Positions 26,762 through 35,806 of a stretch of 64,000 nt of DNA are shown in pieces. This stretch comes from Bombiscardovia coagulans. GTDB taxonomy: Bacteria; Actinomycetota; Actinomycetes; Actinomycetales; Bifidobacteriaceae. Both the position numbers and the translations under genes were made by a program. The stretch is from contig NZ_MWWS01000002.1 of the NCBI RefSeq assembly GCF_002259585.1, forward strand, positions 124,001-188,000, given 5' to 3'. Position 1 is the first letter of the stretch, and each line of letters begins with the position of its first letter. The notes beneath the pieces are model-generated. The model did not search any database. It worked only from the letters and a program-made list of their open reading frames with translations, and was not told the origin of the DNA.

Positions 26762-27469
26762 ATGCCCAGAATTACTGAGTCGACAGTGAATGAACACAGG
26801 CAGCGCATGCTGACAGAAATTTTGGATGCCGTAGAAGACATTCTAAAAACAGAAGGACGCCAACAACTCACCATGTCAGCTGTCAGCCAGCGAACTGGCA
26901 TAGCCCGTAACTCCCTCTACCGATATGCTTCCAATGCTGACCGCTTGTGTGACATGGTCTTAGCCCGTCGTTTACCAACTTGGTCAGAAGCACTTCAACG
27001 TGCGCTCGATGGTCTCAACGACCCAAAAGACATCATTGAAGCATGGTGCCTTGTGAATCTTCAACAGGCGAGCGAACATGGACACGGCTGGCTCATGGAT
27101 CTGTTTAGCTCTTCACAACATGGTCGGCTTCGTAAGACATTTCTGTATGCAGACCAACACAATACCCAATCCGTACAGAGCAGTCATCCCCACAGTCAGA
27201 CCCAAGACACAGCAGCAGAACTACCCTTGCTCCACTTTCATCAGTTAGTCAATGGACCACTCATTGAAGCCTGGATGCTCTTACTACCAAACCGCGCTCA
27301 AATAGGTATAGAATTAACTCGTGGTCTCGTTCAATCAGGCATGAGACTGATCGACTCAGCACAGAGTAACCCTCAAAGGCAGTCTCAAGAATCAATTAAC
27401 AGTATCGTAAGCAGTGTAATTGCTAGCGTACACACTGTAGTTGAGACACTCACATCTCAACCTGATTGA
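26762..27469 (+). CDS. TetR-family transcriptional regulator
   Basis: A 235-residue regulator with an N-terminal helix-turn-helix (about residues 28-62: LKTEGRQQLTMSAVSQRTGIARNSLYRY), which has the TetR pattern ending in LYRY. The remainder is a ligand-binding helical domain with no recognisable specificity. AGAAGGTGATTA precedes the ATG. It diverges from the DHA2 pump and probably represses that gene, and perhaps itself, through the repeats between them. That assignment is inferred from layout. Confidence 0.9.
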   Translation: MPRITESTVNEHRQRMLTEILDAVEDILKTEGRQQLTMSAVSQRTGIARNSLYRYASNADRLCDMVLARRLPTWSEALQRALDGLNDPKDIIEAWCLVNLQQASEHGHGWLMDLFSSSQHGRLRKTFLYADQHNTQSVQSSHPHSQTQDTAAELPLLHFHQLVNGPLIEAWMLLLPNRAQIGIELTRGLVQSGMRLIDSAQSNPQRQSQESINSIVSSVIASVHTVVETLTSQPD

Positions 27470-27560
27470 GTCACCATCATAATTAGGGTATAAGTATCCG
27501 CAGTTGATGCAACCGTACCCAAAGTACAATAGCCCAACCGACACTGAGGAAGTGATTGAA

Positions 27561-27926
27561 TTGCGCACGATAGGAAATATTGTTTGGCTTTTGCTTGGTG
27601 GAATTGCCTTATCATTATCTTGGGCGCTCGTTGGAATTATTTTATGTCTTACCATACTTGGCATCCCCTTAGGGTTGCAAGCATTAAAAATGGCTCGCCT
27701 AACCCTGACACCTTTCGGTATGACTGTGTATTACGGCAATGGTTTAGGATCAACTTTAGCTAATATCTTATGGATACTATTGGTGGGCTGGTGGATGGCC
27801 TTAGGGTATGTAGCAGCTGGATTAGCCAACATTATAACTATTATTGGCATACCTTTCGGCATCCAATCCTTCAAGATGGCACAGCTTTCCCTTATGCCGT
27901 TTGGAGCACGCATTGAAAAGCAGTAG
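27561..27926 (+). CDS. YccF domain membrane protein
   Basis: A small membrane protein with two copies of the YccF unit: RTIGNIVWLLLGG...LGIPLGLQALKMARLTLTPFG, then LANILWILLVGWW...IGIPFGIQSFKMAQLSLMPFG. Four hydrophobic segments are visible. The function of the family is unknown. TTG 27561 is preferred (121 residues), since family members often begin MRT and GAGGAAG lies eight bases before it. ATG 27507 would add 18 polar residues but has no ribosome-binding site. It sits between the TetR gene and the cyclophilin. Confidence 0.85.
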   Translation: MRTIGNIVWLLLGGIALSLSWALVGIILCLTILGIPLGLQALKMARLTLTPFGMTVYYGNGLGSTLANILWILLVGWWMALGYVAAGLANIITIIGIPFGIQSFKMAQLSLMPFGARIEKQ

Positions 27927-27987
27927 TTCCCAACCACTTTTCTTATCCAAAGGAACAACAGTCGAGTTGAAGTGAAATACTATAGAT

Positions 27988-28527
27988 ATGACAAGTGTAA
28001 TTATGCATACATCAGAAGGCGACATTCATCTTGACCTTTTTGACCAGCAAGCCCCCCAAACTGTTCGCAACTTCTTAGGTCTGGCAACCGGAACCCAAGA
28101 GTGGAAAGACCCCATCACAGGTGAAACTCAAAATGACCCATTCTACAACGGCCTTAGTTTCCATCGGATTATCAAAGACTTTATGATCCAGGGAGGCTGT
28201 CCTTTAGGCACAGGAACTGGTGGCCCCGGATATGAGTTCGATGACGAAATTGACCCAAGCCTTACCTTCGCAGAACCATACAAGCTCGCTATGGCAAACG
28301 CAGGAACTCGACGCGATCCAAGTACTGGGGAAGTTCATGGCACTAACGGCTCTCAATTCTTCATAACAACGGTACCAACCCCTTGGCTTGACGGGCATCA
28401 TACTATTTTCGGACAGGTAGCAGACGAAGAGTCTAAAAAGGTTGTAGACACTCTCGATGCTGTAGCAACTAATGGAGCAGATCAGCCTTTGGAACCGGTC
28501 ATAATCGAAACTATAGAAGTCCTCTAA
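27988..28527 (+). CDS. Peptidyl-prolyl cis-trans isomerase, cyclophilin type
   Basis: A 179-residue cytoplasmic cyclophilin, with no signal peptide. Landmarks are the catalytic FHRIIKDFMIQGG (near residue 56), GTNGSQFFIT (near 119) and WLDGHHTIFGQV (near 133, Trp of the cyclosporin pocket). It helps protein folding by proline isomerisation. The ATG has no ribosome-binding site; TACTAT lies four bases before it, so the message may be leaderless. A strong terminator follows. Confidence 0.94.
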   Translation: MTSVIMHTSEGDIHLDLFDQQAPQTVRNFLGLATGTQEWKDPITGETQNDPFYNGLSFHRIIKDFMIQGGCPLGTGTGGPGYEFDDEIDPSLTFAEPYKLAMANAGTRRDPSTGEVHGTNGSQFFITTVPTPWLDGHHTIFGQVADEESKKVVDTLDAVATNGADQPLEPVIIETIEVL

Positions 28528-28553
28528 CACATCAATTATTTCCATCACTAACG

Positions 28554-28584
28554 GCCGGATTCCCATAGGGAGTCCGGCTTTTTT
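28554..28584 (+). terminator. Rho-independent terminator after the cyclophilin gene
   Basis: GCCGGA-T-TCCC / GGGA-G-TCCGGC, with an ATA loop, is followed by TTTTTT (28579-28584). It is 27 bases after the stop codon. The clearest intrinsic terminator in the window. Confidence 0.92.
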
Positions 28585-28604
28585 GCAAATTACTGGAGGT
28601 TGGT

Positions 28605-29654
28605 ATGAGTGATCTGAATAGTATTGGTTTCACTCAGGCTCAACGCGAAAAGCGACGAGTAAACGTTGCCATTTTAGGAGCAGGACGCATAGCATCTCAT
28701 ATGGCTGAAACTCTCATGCGGATGAATGCGCACCCGTCTTTGAGCAACATAATCAATCCGTATGCTGTTGCTTCGCGCTCACTTGACCGCGCAAAACAAT
28801 TAGCTCATCGCTATCGCATTACCAAAGCATACGGATCCTATCAAGATCTACTTTGCGACCAGAAAGTTGACTTAGTATATATCGCGACCCCACACAGTTT
28901 GCATGCAGAACAGGCCACATCATGCTTGCAAGCCGGTAAGAACGTTCTCGTCGAGAAATCATTCACCATAAATGCCAGGCAAGCCAACGAGGTTCTTAGC
29001 CTAGCTCGTGCACGTGGGCTTTTATGTGCTGAAGCTATCTGGACCAGGTATATGCCCTCATGCAGAATACTACATGACATACTGAGCTCAGGTCAGCTAG
29101 GTCACATCAGAGCAGCGAGCGCTAACCTCTGCTATCCAACAACCAGCAAAGCCCGCATGACTGACCCCTCTTTAGGAGGCGGAGCCCTGCTGGATGTTGG
29201 GGTCTATGCCCTCAATTTTCTTGATATGGTCTTTCAAGCAGAGCCAGTCAAAACGATACACTCAACTGCCTCTCTGTATGCCACAGGAGTCGATGAAAGC
29301 AACTCTACCACTCTCATATACCGCAATGGTGCATTAGGCATCGCTGTTTCTTCAATGTCCGTATCCTCAGACAGAACAGGAACCATTTGGGGCAGTAAAG
29401 GATACGCGGTGTGCTACAACATCAACAATATTCAGAAGATTGAAACATACAATACTGATCACCAATTACTGCACACTTATGAGATGCCGCCACAAATAAC
29501 AGGATACGAGTTTGAAGTAGAGGCGGCAGCGCAAGCAATCTTAGCTGGTCACGTAGAGTGCCCACAGATGCCCCATGCAGACACCATGCGACTTATGGAG
29601 CAGATGGATTCTATTAGGCAGCTTTGTGGAGTTCACTACCCCGGCGAGAACTAG
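28605..29654 (+). CDS. Gfo/Idh/MocA-family NAD(P)-dependent oxidoreductase
   Basis: A 349-residue sugar or polyol dehydrogenase family member. The N-terminal Rossmann motif is VAILGAGRIASHM (near residue 22), the catalytic lysine is in VLVEKSFTINARQA (near 108), where Ser replaces the usual Pro of EKP, and GGGALLDVGVYALN (near 186) is the second conserved block. The sequence around it (EAIWTRYMP) resembles dihydrodiol-dehydrogenase relatives. Substrate unknown. ACTGGAGG precedes the ATG. It stands alone, after the terminator, and ends convergent with rarA. Confidence 0.88.
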   Translation: MSDLNSIGFTQAQREKRRVNVAILGAGRIASHMAETLMRMNAHPSLSNIINPYAVASRSLDRAKQLAHRYRITKAYGSYQDLLCDQKVDLVYIATPHSLHAEQATSCLQAGKNVLVEKSFTINARQANEVLSLARARGLLCAEAIWTRYMPSCRILHDILSSGQLGHIRAASANLCYPTTSKARMTDPSLGGGALLDVGVYALNFLDMVFQAEPVKTIHSTASLYATGVDESNSTTLIYRNGALGIAVSSMSVSSDRTGTIWGSKGYAVCYNINNIQKIETYNTDHQLLHTYEMPPQITGYEFEVEAAAQAILAGHVECPQMPHADTMRLMEQMDSIRQLCGVHYPGEN

Positions 29655-29742
29655 TTTGATGTCAGTTCCACCTGTTCGCACTACTCAACAGAACTAGTCG
29701 TCCCTGCTACCCATATACATGAATCGTTACTGGGTTGTTTTA

Positions 29743-31188
29743 CTAGTCCTCGCTATCATTGTTCACCTGTGGACTGTCCCCACCTGCCTGGCTAGGACTG
29801 CCTTGAGAACCTGCTGGGTTTGATGCAGATCGCAGGATAGTGCGAATACGTTCTAATCGCGGACCTAGCTCACGCTCATAGCCACGATCGTTTGGATGGT
29901 AATATGTTCGTCCTACCAATTCGTCTGGCATATACTGTTGTGAAGCAACAGCTCCTGGCTGATCATGAGCATACTGGTAGCCTTTATGATTACCCCACTG
30001 CTTCATCAATTGAGTTGGAGCGTTACGCAAGTGGATGGGAACTTGCCCAATATTACCTGCATCGACATCAGCCAAAGCCTGATCAATCGCCATGTATGAA
30101 GCGTTAGATTTCGGAGCTGTAGCAACAGCTAGGACTGCTTCTGAGAGAATAATTCTAGCTTCAGGCATACCAACCATGGCCACTGCTTGAGCTGCAGCTA
30201 CAGTCGTTTGTAAAATTTGGGGAGCTGCCATACCTACTTCTTCTGCAGCAGCGATCATAATCCTTCTTGCAATAAAGCGTGGGTCCTCACCCGCTCTGAT
30301 CATCCGGGCCAAATAATGCAAAGCCGCATCTGGATCTGAACCACGCATTGACTTGATGAAAGCCGATGCTACATCATAATGATCATCACCTTGTTTGTCG
30401 TAACGAACACTTGCTACGTCCATAACAGAAGCAACTACTTCCTCAGTAATCATCGACTTACGGGCGCCTTTTTTCCTCGGTTGATCTCCAATCACAGCGT
30501 CAGCAGCAGCTTCAAGTGTGGTCAATGCTTTTCGAGCATCTCCTCCAGACAGAGAAATGATACGATCCTTTGCTGCTGCATTCAGTTTAACCTCACCTTT
30601 GAGTCCTCGCTCATCGACCAGAGCTCTCTCCAGCAGCTTACTTAGGTTGTCGGTATCTAAAGCTTCTAGTTTAACCACTACTGAACGGGACAATAGAGGT
30701 GAGATGACCGAAAAACTCGGATTTTCTGTTGTAGCAGCTACAAGTGTTACATCTCTGTTTTCCACAGCTGGAAGAAGAGCATCCTGTTGAGACTTGGAAA
30801 ACCGGTGAACTTCATCAATGAAAAGTACCGTTTCCTGCCCGGTAGACACTAGACGCTCTCTAGCATGCGCAAGAACAGCACGTACCTCTTTTACACCAGA
30901 TGTAACTGCCGACAGCTCTTCAAAAAACCTGCCCGATTGTTGAGCTACGATATAAGCCAAGGTAGTTTTACCTACACCAGGAGGGCCAAACAAAATCACC
31001 GAGCTCGGAGCTGTCAAGTTCTGTCCGCTTGATTGATGAGCACTCGCCAACCGTTCTAAGGGTGTTCCTTCTGCCACTGCTTTCTCTTGTCCAACAACCT
31101 CATCAAGCTTCCGTGGACGCATACGCACAGCTAATGGCAAGGTGTGTTCTTTCGGAACCTGCGCTAGCGCAAAAAGATCATCGTCCAT
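29743..31188 (-). CDS. rarA: Replication-associated recombination protein RarA (MgsA)
   Basis: AAA+ clamp-loader-like ATPase that acts at stalled replication forks. MRPRKLDEVVGQ (near residue 22), Walker A GPPGVGKTT (near 67), Walker B FIDEVHRFSKSQQDALLPA (near 119) and TENPSFSVISPLLSRS follow the family order; the C-terminal tetramerisation domain contains DPDAALHYLARMIRAGEDP. ATG 31188 has GGAAGAGGG upstream; the frame is open to 31239. The last 30 residues are polar and Ser/Gly-rich. It is next to the DUF3516 helicase, but the 81-base gap does not prove an operon. Confidence 0.94.
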   Translation of the reverse strand: MDDDLFALAQVPKEHTLPLAVRMRPRKLDEVVGQEKAVAEGTPLERLASAHQSSGQNLTAPSSVILFGPPGVGKTTLAYIVAQQSGRFFEELSAVTSGVKEVRAVLAHARERLVSTGQETVLFIDEVHRFSKSQQDALLPAVENRDVTLVAATTENPSFSVISPLLSRSVVVKLEALDTDNLSKLLERALVDERGLKGEVKLNAAAKDRIISLSGGDARKALTTLEAAADAVIGDQPRKKGARKSMITEEVVASVMDVASVRYDKQGDDHYDVASAFIKSMRGSDPDAALHYLARMIRAGEDPRFIARRIMIAAAEEVGMAAPQILQTTVAAAQAVAMVGMPEARIILSEAVLAVATAPKSNASYMAIDQALADVDAGNIGQVPIHLRNAPTQLMKQWGNHKGYQYAHDQPGAVASQQYMPDELVGRTYYHPNDRGYERELGPRLERIRTILRSASNPAGSQGSPSQAGGDSPQVNNDSED

Positions 31189-31269
31189 AATGTAACCCTC
31201 TTCCTTGCACCCTTTCTCCCCAATACCAGCACAGGACACACATGTATGAAATTATAGTAGTCTCTACGT

Positions 31270-33966
31270 TCATACCTGCATAAGATCCTCAATGGGTCCT
31301 ACCCGATAATCTGCGAACGTTACTTGCCCATCCTCTTGGGAAGCGTCGATATCAACTAGACCAGCGATACCCCAGTCATGCTCCCCTTCTACATCATCAA
31401 ATGTTTGCAATACCCGCCATTGGTGCTCACTCTGTTCTCGTGACTCATCGAGACGGAAGAACTCAGAAGAACGAGCTTTGTTGTCGGTATTAATCGCTTC
31501 GTGTTCCCTATAAAACTCATCCAAAGCATCCTCCCATGCACGAATACCGTAGCCCCAGTCAGCATCCAATGATGCGAGTTCCTCGGCACGATCAAATGCA
31601 ACGAGTTCTACTCGATGGAAGAGAGCATTACGGATCAACAGTGTCAATCCTCGACGATCTTGAACAACTTGCTCATGAGCAGAGGAAGGCACTAGATCCA
31701 AACTCGATTCCTCGGACCGCCCAGAAGAACCTGCTGCATCCCACTCATCAACAAGCGATGAATCTACTGAACGCACAACGAGCTTGAGCCATGCAATAAT
31801 GTCATCTAATCGGTCGTCTAATTTACTATCCGGCACTGTTCGACTAAGAGCTCTATATGCATCTGACAGGTAGCGCAAGAGCGTACCTTCCGAACGGGAA
31901 ATGTTATATCGCGATATGTATGAGTTAAAATCCGAGGCTGTTTCAAGCATGTCTCGTAAAACCGATTTCGGCTTAAGTTCAAAGTCCTTAGCCCAGGGCA
32001 CATCCCTACAATATTGCTCGAAGGCTGGTTCCATGAGTTCTTCTAACGGGCGGGGATAAGTGACAGCCTGCAACCGTTCCATTCTCTCGTCGTATTCAAG
32101 TCCATCAGCTTTCATGTCCTGCATAGCAACATCACGCATGTGGCGTTGTTGAGCTTTGAGAACCTGTCGTGGGTCCTCCAAAGTTGCTTCGACCATAGAA
32201 ATGAGATCCATATCATACGTCGCAGAGTCAGGATCCAACAGTTCCACTACAGCTAAGAGGAAGGGAGAAAGCGGTTGGTCTAAGGCGAAATCATCAGGCA
32301 GATCAATGGTAGTGTCGTAGGACTGAGATCCATCTGGATTTGTAAACACTTCGAGAACACCAGTATCTTCTAGAGTCTCGAAGATCTCATCTGTCCTGGT
32401 ATGCAACGATACCTTTTCCGTATCAGACTGCAAAGAGTCGTCAATGAGTTGATCTATCCGAGTTCGAGCATCGCCACCCTGAGCTACCTCGTTCAAAATC
32501 ATTGAGTGTGTAATCTGCAAACGAGACTTCAGAGTTTCAGGTTGAGCAGCTATCAAATGTTCGAAGGTTGTTTGACTCCATGTGACAAAGCCTTCGGGGG
32601 CTTTCTTTTTCTTTATCTTTTTTAATTTCTTGGGATCTGATCCAGCTTTAGCCAATGCCTTAGCATTTTCCACCTCGTACTCCGGCGCCTGTGCCACCAC
32701 TAGGCCCTGAGAATCAAAACCCATGCGCCCAGCCCTACCAGCTATCTGGTGGAACTCTCTGGCACGAAGTCGACGCATCTTACTGCCATCGAATTTGGTT
32801 AATGCCGTCAATACGACCGTGTGTATAGGAACATTAATTCCAACCCCCAAGGTATCGGTACCACAGATCACCGGCAGAAGACCTTGTTGTGCTAATTGTT
32901 CAACCAACCTCCTATATCGCGGGAGCATGCCCGCATGGTGAATCCCAACTCCCGTACGTAAAAGACGGGAAAGGATTTTACCAAAGCCAGTAGTAAACCT
33001 TGTTCCAGAAATAGCTTCCTTGATGCGCTCTCGATCTTGCTTATCTGAGACACCAGAGCTTGAAAGAGCCTGTGCAGTGTCCAAGGCAGCATCCTGAGAA
33101 AAATGAACAATATAAACGGGTGTTTGCCCTGTAGCTATCAGCTGTTCAACAGTATTAGGAAGGGAGGTGTCCACATACCGGTATGACAGTGGAACTGGTC
33201 TAGGAGCATCGGCAATAACGTCAACTGAGCGACCTGTTCGCTTTTCCAATTGTTTCGCGATCTCAGATACGTCACCGAGTGTTGCAGACATGAGTAAAAA
33301 TTGAGTTTCATCTAGCGTAAGCAGTGGCACCTGCCATGCCCAGCCACGATCGGGATCACCGTAAAAATGGAACTCATCCATCGCTACACAACCAATATCA
33401 GCGTTTTTGCCTTCTCGCAACGCTTGATTAGCTAAAATTTCTGCGGTACAACAGATTACGGGAGCATCGACATTGATGTGAGTATCACCGGTAATCATAC
33501 CTACATTTTCTTTACCTAGCTCTCGCACTAAGTCAAAAAATTTCTCGGATACTAAAGCCTTGATTGGAGCGGTATAGTATGAACGTTGTCCAGTACTCAA
33601 AGCGATAAAGTGCATAGCTAAAGCTACAAGCGACTTACCTGAGCCTGTAGGTGTGTTCAGTACGACATGATCACCAGCAAGCAACGACATGACTGCTTCT
33701 TCTTGATGCGGCCAGGGAGTGATGCCGCGTTCTTGAAGCCAAAAGGAAAAACGTTCGAAAAGTTCATCTTCAGTCACATTCCGTCTATCACCTACGTGTG
33801 GAACTAATCCTGCTAGCGACATACGATCACTGATACCGCTATTCACAGCAGTGGATTCATTCTCGTCAGTTGTCTCATTATGCTGACACATATTGGACGA
33901 TGCTGCACCGGGCTGACTAGGAAAAGACATATTCCCTACTCTAGCCGTCAGCCCGGGCAGACTCAC
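31270..33966 (-). CDS. Ski2-like DEAD/DEAH-box RNA helicase with DUF3516 domain
   Basis: An 898-residue superfamily 2 helicase. Motif I is TPTGSGKS (near residue 102), motif II DEFHFYGDPDRGWAWQ (near 189), motif III LLMSATLG, and motif VI HQIAGRAGRMG (near 404). The C-terminal half matches the DUF3516 region typical of these actinobacterial proteins; the role is probably RNA processing or decay, but this is not established. The assigned GTG directly follows the gluD stop. No ribosome-binding site is clear there, so an internal ATG (for instance residue 13 or 49) may be the true start. Confidence 0.9.
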   Translation of the reverse strand: MSLPGLTARVGNMSFPSQPGAASSNMCQHNETTDENESTAVNSGISDRMSLAGLVPHVGDRRNVTEDELFERFSFWLQERGITPWPHQEEAVMSLLAGDHVVLNTPTGSGKSLVALAMHFIALSTGQRSYYTAPIKALVSEKFFDLVRELGKENVGMITGDTHINVDAPVICCTAEILANQALREGKNADIGCVAMDEFHFYGDPDRGWAWQVPLLTLDETQFLLMSATLGDVSEIAKQLEKRTGRSVDVIADAPRPVPLSYRYVDTSLPNTVEQLIATGQTPVYIVHFSQDAALDTAQALSSSGVSDKQDRERIKEAISGTRFTTGFGKILSRLLRTGVGIHHAGMLPRYRRLVEQLAQQGLLPVICGTDTLGVGINVPIHTVVLTALTKFDGSKMRRLRAREFHQIAGRAGRMGFDSQGLVVAQAPEYEVENAKALAKAGSDPKKLKKIKKKKAPEGFVTWSQTTFEHLIAAQPETLKSRLQITHSMILNEVAQGGDARTRIDQLIDDSLQSDTEKVSLHTRTDEIFETLEDTGVLEVFTNPDGSQSYDTTIDLPDDFALDQPLSPFLLAVVELLDPDSATYDMDLISMVEATLEDPRQVLKAQQRHMRDVAMQDMKADGLEYDERMERLQAVTYPRPLEELMEPAFEQYCRDVPWAKDFELKPKSVLRDMLETASDFNSYISRYNISRSEGTLLRYLSDAYRALSRTVPDSKLDDRLDDIIAWLKLVVRSVDSSLVDEWDAAGSSGRSEESSLDLVPSSAHEQVVQDRRGLTLLIRNALFHRVELVAFDRAEELASLDADWGYGIRAWEDALDEFYREHEAINTDNKARSSEFFRLDESREQSEHQWRVLQTFDDVEGEHDWGIAGLVDIDASQEDGQVTFADYRVGPIEDLMQV

Positions 33967-35124
33967 TCATGATTTTTCAGTTGAATGGTTCTGTTGATCA
34001 ATCGCATCATCATCTGTTTCTGAAGATTTGCGTTTCCACAGATTGGGTATTTCCCGGTTATGTACTTCTTCTTGCGACTCTGGATGTGTCTCATCATAGC
34101 CTTGAATATACCTGGTATGTCGCCATTGGCGGATAGATGCATTAGAGCCTCTATGGTGAACATGGTGCTGTAAGGGAGCACCACCATAACGGTTCCCGTC
34201 CACTTCTTGCGCAACAGCAATTTGATTGACATTAGAAGCGTCCATAATTGCTAGCGGGGCAACTGGCTCAACATCAACTGGAGTTGCAGTAGCAGCGGTT
34301 CGCTTTTGCATATGTTCAGGTAATATACGTGCCAGTTTTGACAAGAGTGCACATACAATGAAGTAGATAACGGCAGCCACTACAAGCGTTTGCAAGATGT
34401 TGAAATACATCGATCCAAGACGACGAGATTCTTGCAGAAGATCCGTATACATGATAATAGAGCCCAAAGCTGTATCTTTCAAAACAACAATCAGCTGAGT
34501 AACGGCAGCAGGAAGCATAGCATAAATTGCCTGTGGGACCTCAATCTGCATGAGTGCTTGAGTTTGTGTTAGACCCAAAGCAAGACTAGCTTCACGCTGA
34601 CCACCTGGTAAATTACCAACACCCGAACGAATCAGTTCAGCCACTACTGAACCGTTGTACAAAATCAGCGACAATACTACTGCCCAATATGAAGCTTCAC
34701 TCATACCTGAAAATGCGAACCAACGCCAGAAGAAAATCATCAGCATCAGCACAGGAACAGCACGACAAAACTCAACAATCACACCAGATATGGTTCTTAC
34801 TATTTTGCTGGGCAGCAAACGTCCCATACCAAAAATAAAGCCATATATCATGGAACCAAGCACAGCCAGTATTGAGGCCTTGATTGTCATCCACAAGCCT
34901 GGCAGGTAGAAGTCTGTCCAAGCCTCCGTTTCCAATGCTGGTTTCCAAAGTTCCCACGACAGCTGATTTTCACCATCAGGTGGATTGTGCAAACGCAGCA
35001 ATATAAGGACAATTACCAGAATGAAGACCAAACCTGCCAGCCAATTTGCTATACGTATTTTTCGCAGGCCTCGAGGCCCCGGTTGATCAAAGAGAAGGGA
35101 GCTTTCATCCTTTGTTGTACTCAT
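33967..35124 (-). CDS. gluD: Glutamate/polar amino-acid ABC transporter permease (GluD-like)
   Basis: Inner-membrane permease of the HisM family. Its EAA loop is REASLALGLTQTQALMQIEVPQA (177-199). Five or six hydrophobic segments occupy residues 25-265. A hydrophilic tail of about 110 residues (275-385), rich in His, Arg and Gln, follows the last helix; typical GluD proteins (about 270 residues) lack it. AGGAGATAAGTCC precedes the ATG, and gluC ends four bases upstream. It is the last gene of gluABCD. Glutamate is the likely substrate by homology of layout, not proven. Confidence 0.9.
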   Translation of the reverse strand: MSTTKDESSLLFDQPGPRGLRKIRIANWLAGLVFILVIVLILLRLHNPPDGENQLSWELWKPALETEAWTDFYLPGLWMTIKASILAVLGSMIYGFIFGMGRLLPSKIVRTISGVIVEFCRAVPVLMLMIFFWRWFAFSGMSEASYWAVVLSLILYNGSVVAELIRSGVGNLPGGQREASLALGLTQTQALMQIEVPQAIYAMLPAAVTQLIVVLKDTALGSIIMYTDLLQESRRLGSMYFNILQTLVVAAVIYFIVCALLSKLARILPEHMQKRTAATATPVDVEPVAPLAIMDASNVNQIAVAQEVDGNRYGGAPLQHHVHHRGSNASIRQWRHTRYIQGYDETHPESQEEVHNREIPNLWKRKSSETDDDAIDQQNHSTEKS

Positions 35125-35128
35125 GGAC

Positions 35129-35806
35129 TTATCTCCTAACTGCTAGCTTGTTGGACAGGAATGTAGTCAGGGCACCTATAGGTAAAATCAAAATTACATA
35201 CCCCATGGCAAAAATGAAGAAGATAGCTACGATTGAATTGGCATGATACTCAATCATTTCACTCATCAAAGAAGAACTTTCTGTTGCCACCGAAGCCGCT
35301 GCAGCCACAGTTGAATTCTTGAGTAAAGCTATAAATGTATTACCTAACGGTGCAACCGAGCCACGGAATGCCTGTGGAAGGATAATTTGGAATGCGGATT
35401 CACTAAAACTGAGACCTAAAGCGCGTGCTGCCTCTGCCTGTCCCAGTGGCACCGTGTTAATACCTGAACGCAAAGATTCACAAACAAACGCTGCCGTATA
35501 TAAGGTGAGCCCAACCACTGCAAGCCAGAAGAAGTTCACATCAAACTGATTGGAAAAGCTTAATTTCAGTTGAGCGAACGCACCCAGTACCATAAAGACC
35601 ATAATGATAGTGAGCGGCAAATTCTGAAAAAGAGCCACATAAGCCGCTGAAACTGTACGCAATGAAGACACGGGCGAAATACGCATGACAACTAATACGA
35701 TGCCCAAAATCATTGAAAACAGTGCTGACCAAAGGGTAAGTTCTATATTTACTAGAAACGCACCTGGAATGTCATATTGGCTAAAAAGCTGTAACACATC
35801 GTTCAT
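35129..35806 (-). CDS. gluC: Glutamate/polar amino-acid ABC transporter permease (GluC-like)
   Basis: The second permease, 225 residues, with five hydrophobic segments. The EAA loop is GQAEAARALGLSFSESAFQIILPQAFR (near residue 138). Residues such as FQNLPLTIIMVFMVLGAF near 63 are typical of the HisQM group. The ATG overlaps the gluB stop by four bases (ATGA), so translation is coupled. It pairs with gluD in the membrane and is driven by GluA. Confidence 0.92.
   Translation of the reverse strand: MNDVLQLFSQYDIPGAFLVNIELTLWSALFSMILGIVLVVMRISPVSSLRTVSAAYVALFQNLPLTIIMVFMVLGAFAQLKLSFSNQFDVNFFWLAVVGLTLYTAAFVCESLRSGINTVPLGQAEAARALGLSFSESAFQIILPQAFRGSVAPLGNTFIALLKNSTVAAAASVATESSSLMSEMIEYHANSIVAIFFIFAMGYVILILPIGALTTFLSNKLAVRR

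Noticed and set aside
29651-29745. Repeated ACTAGT sites after the oxidoreductase gene as a terminator or attachment site
   Set aside because: Arms are only six bases and no integrase, tRNA or T-run is near.
32598-32650. Lysine-rich run in the DUF3516 helicase taken as slippage or foreign sequence
   Set aside because: A lysine-rich stretch before the GFV-W segment is, as I recall, common in this helicase family.
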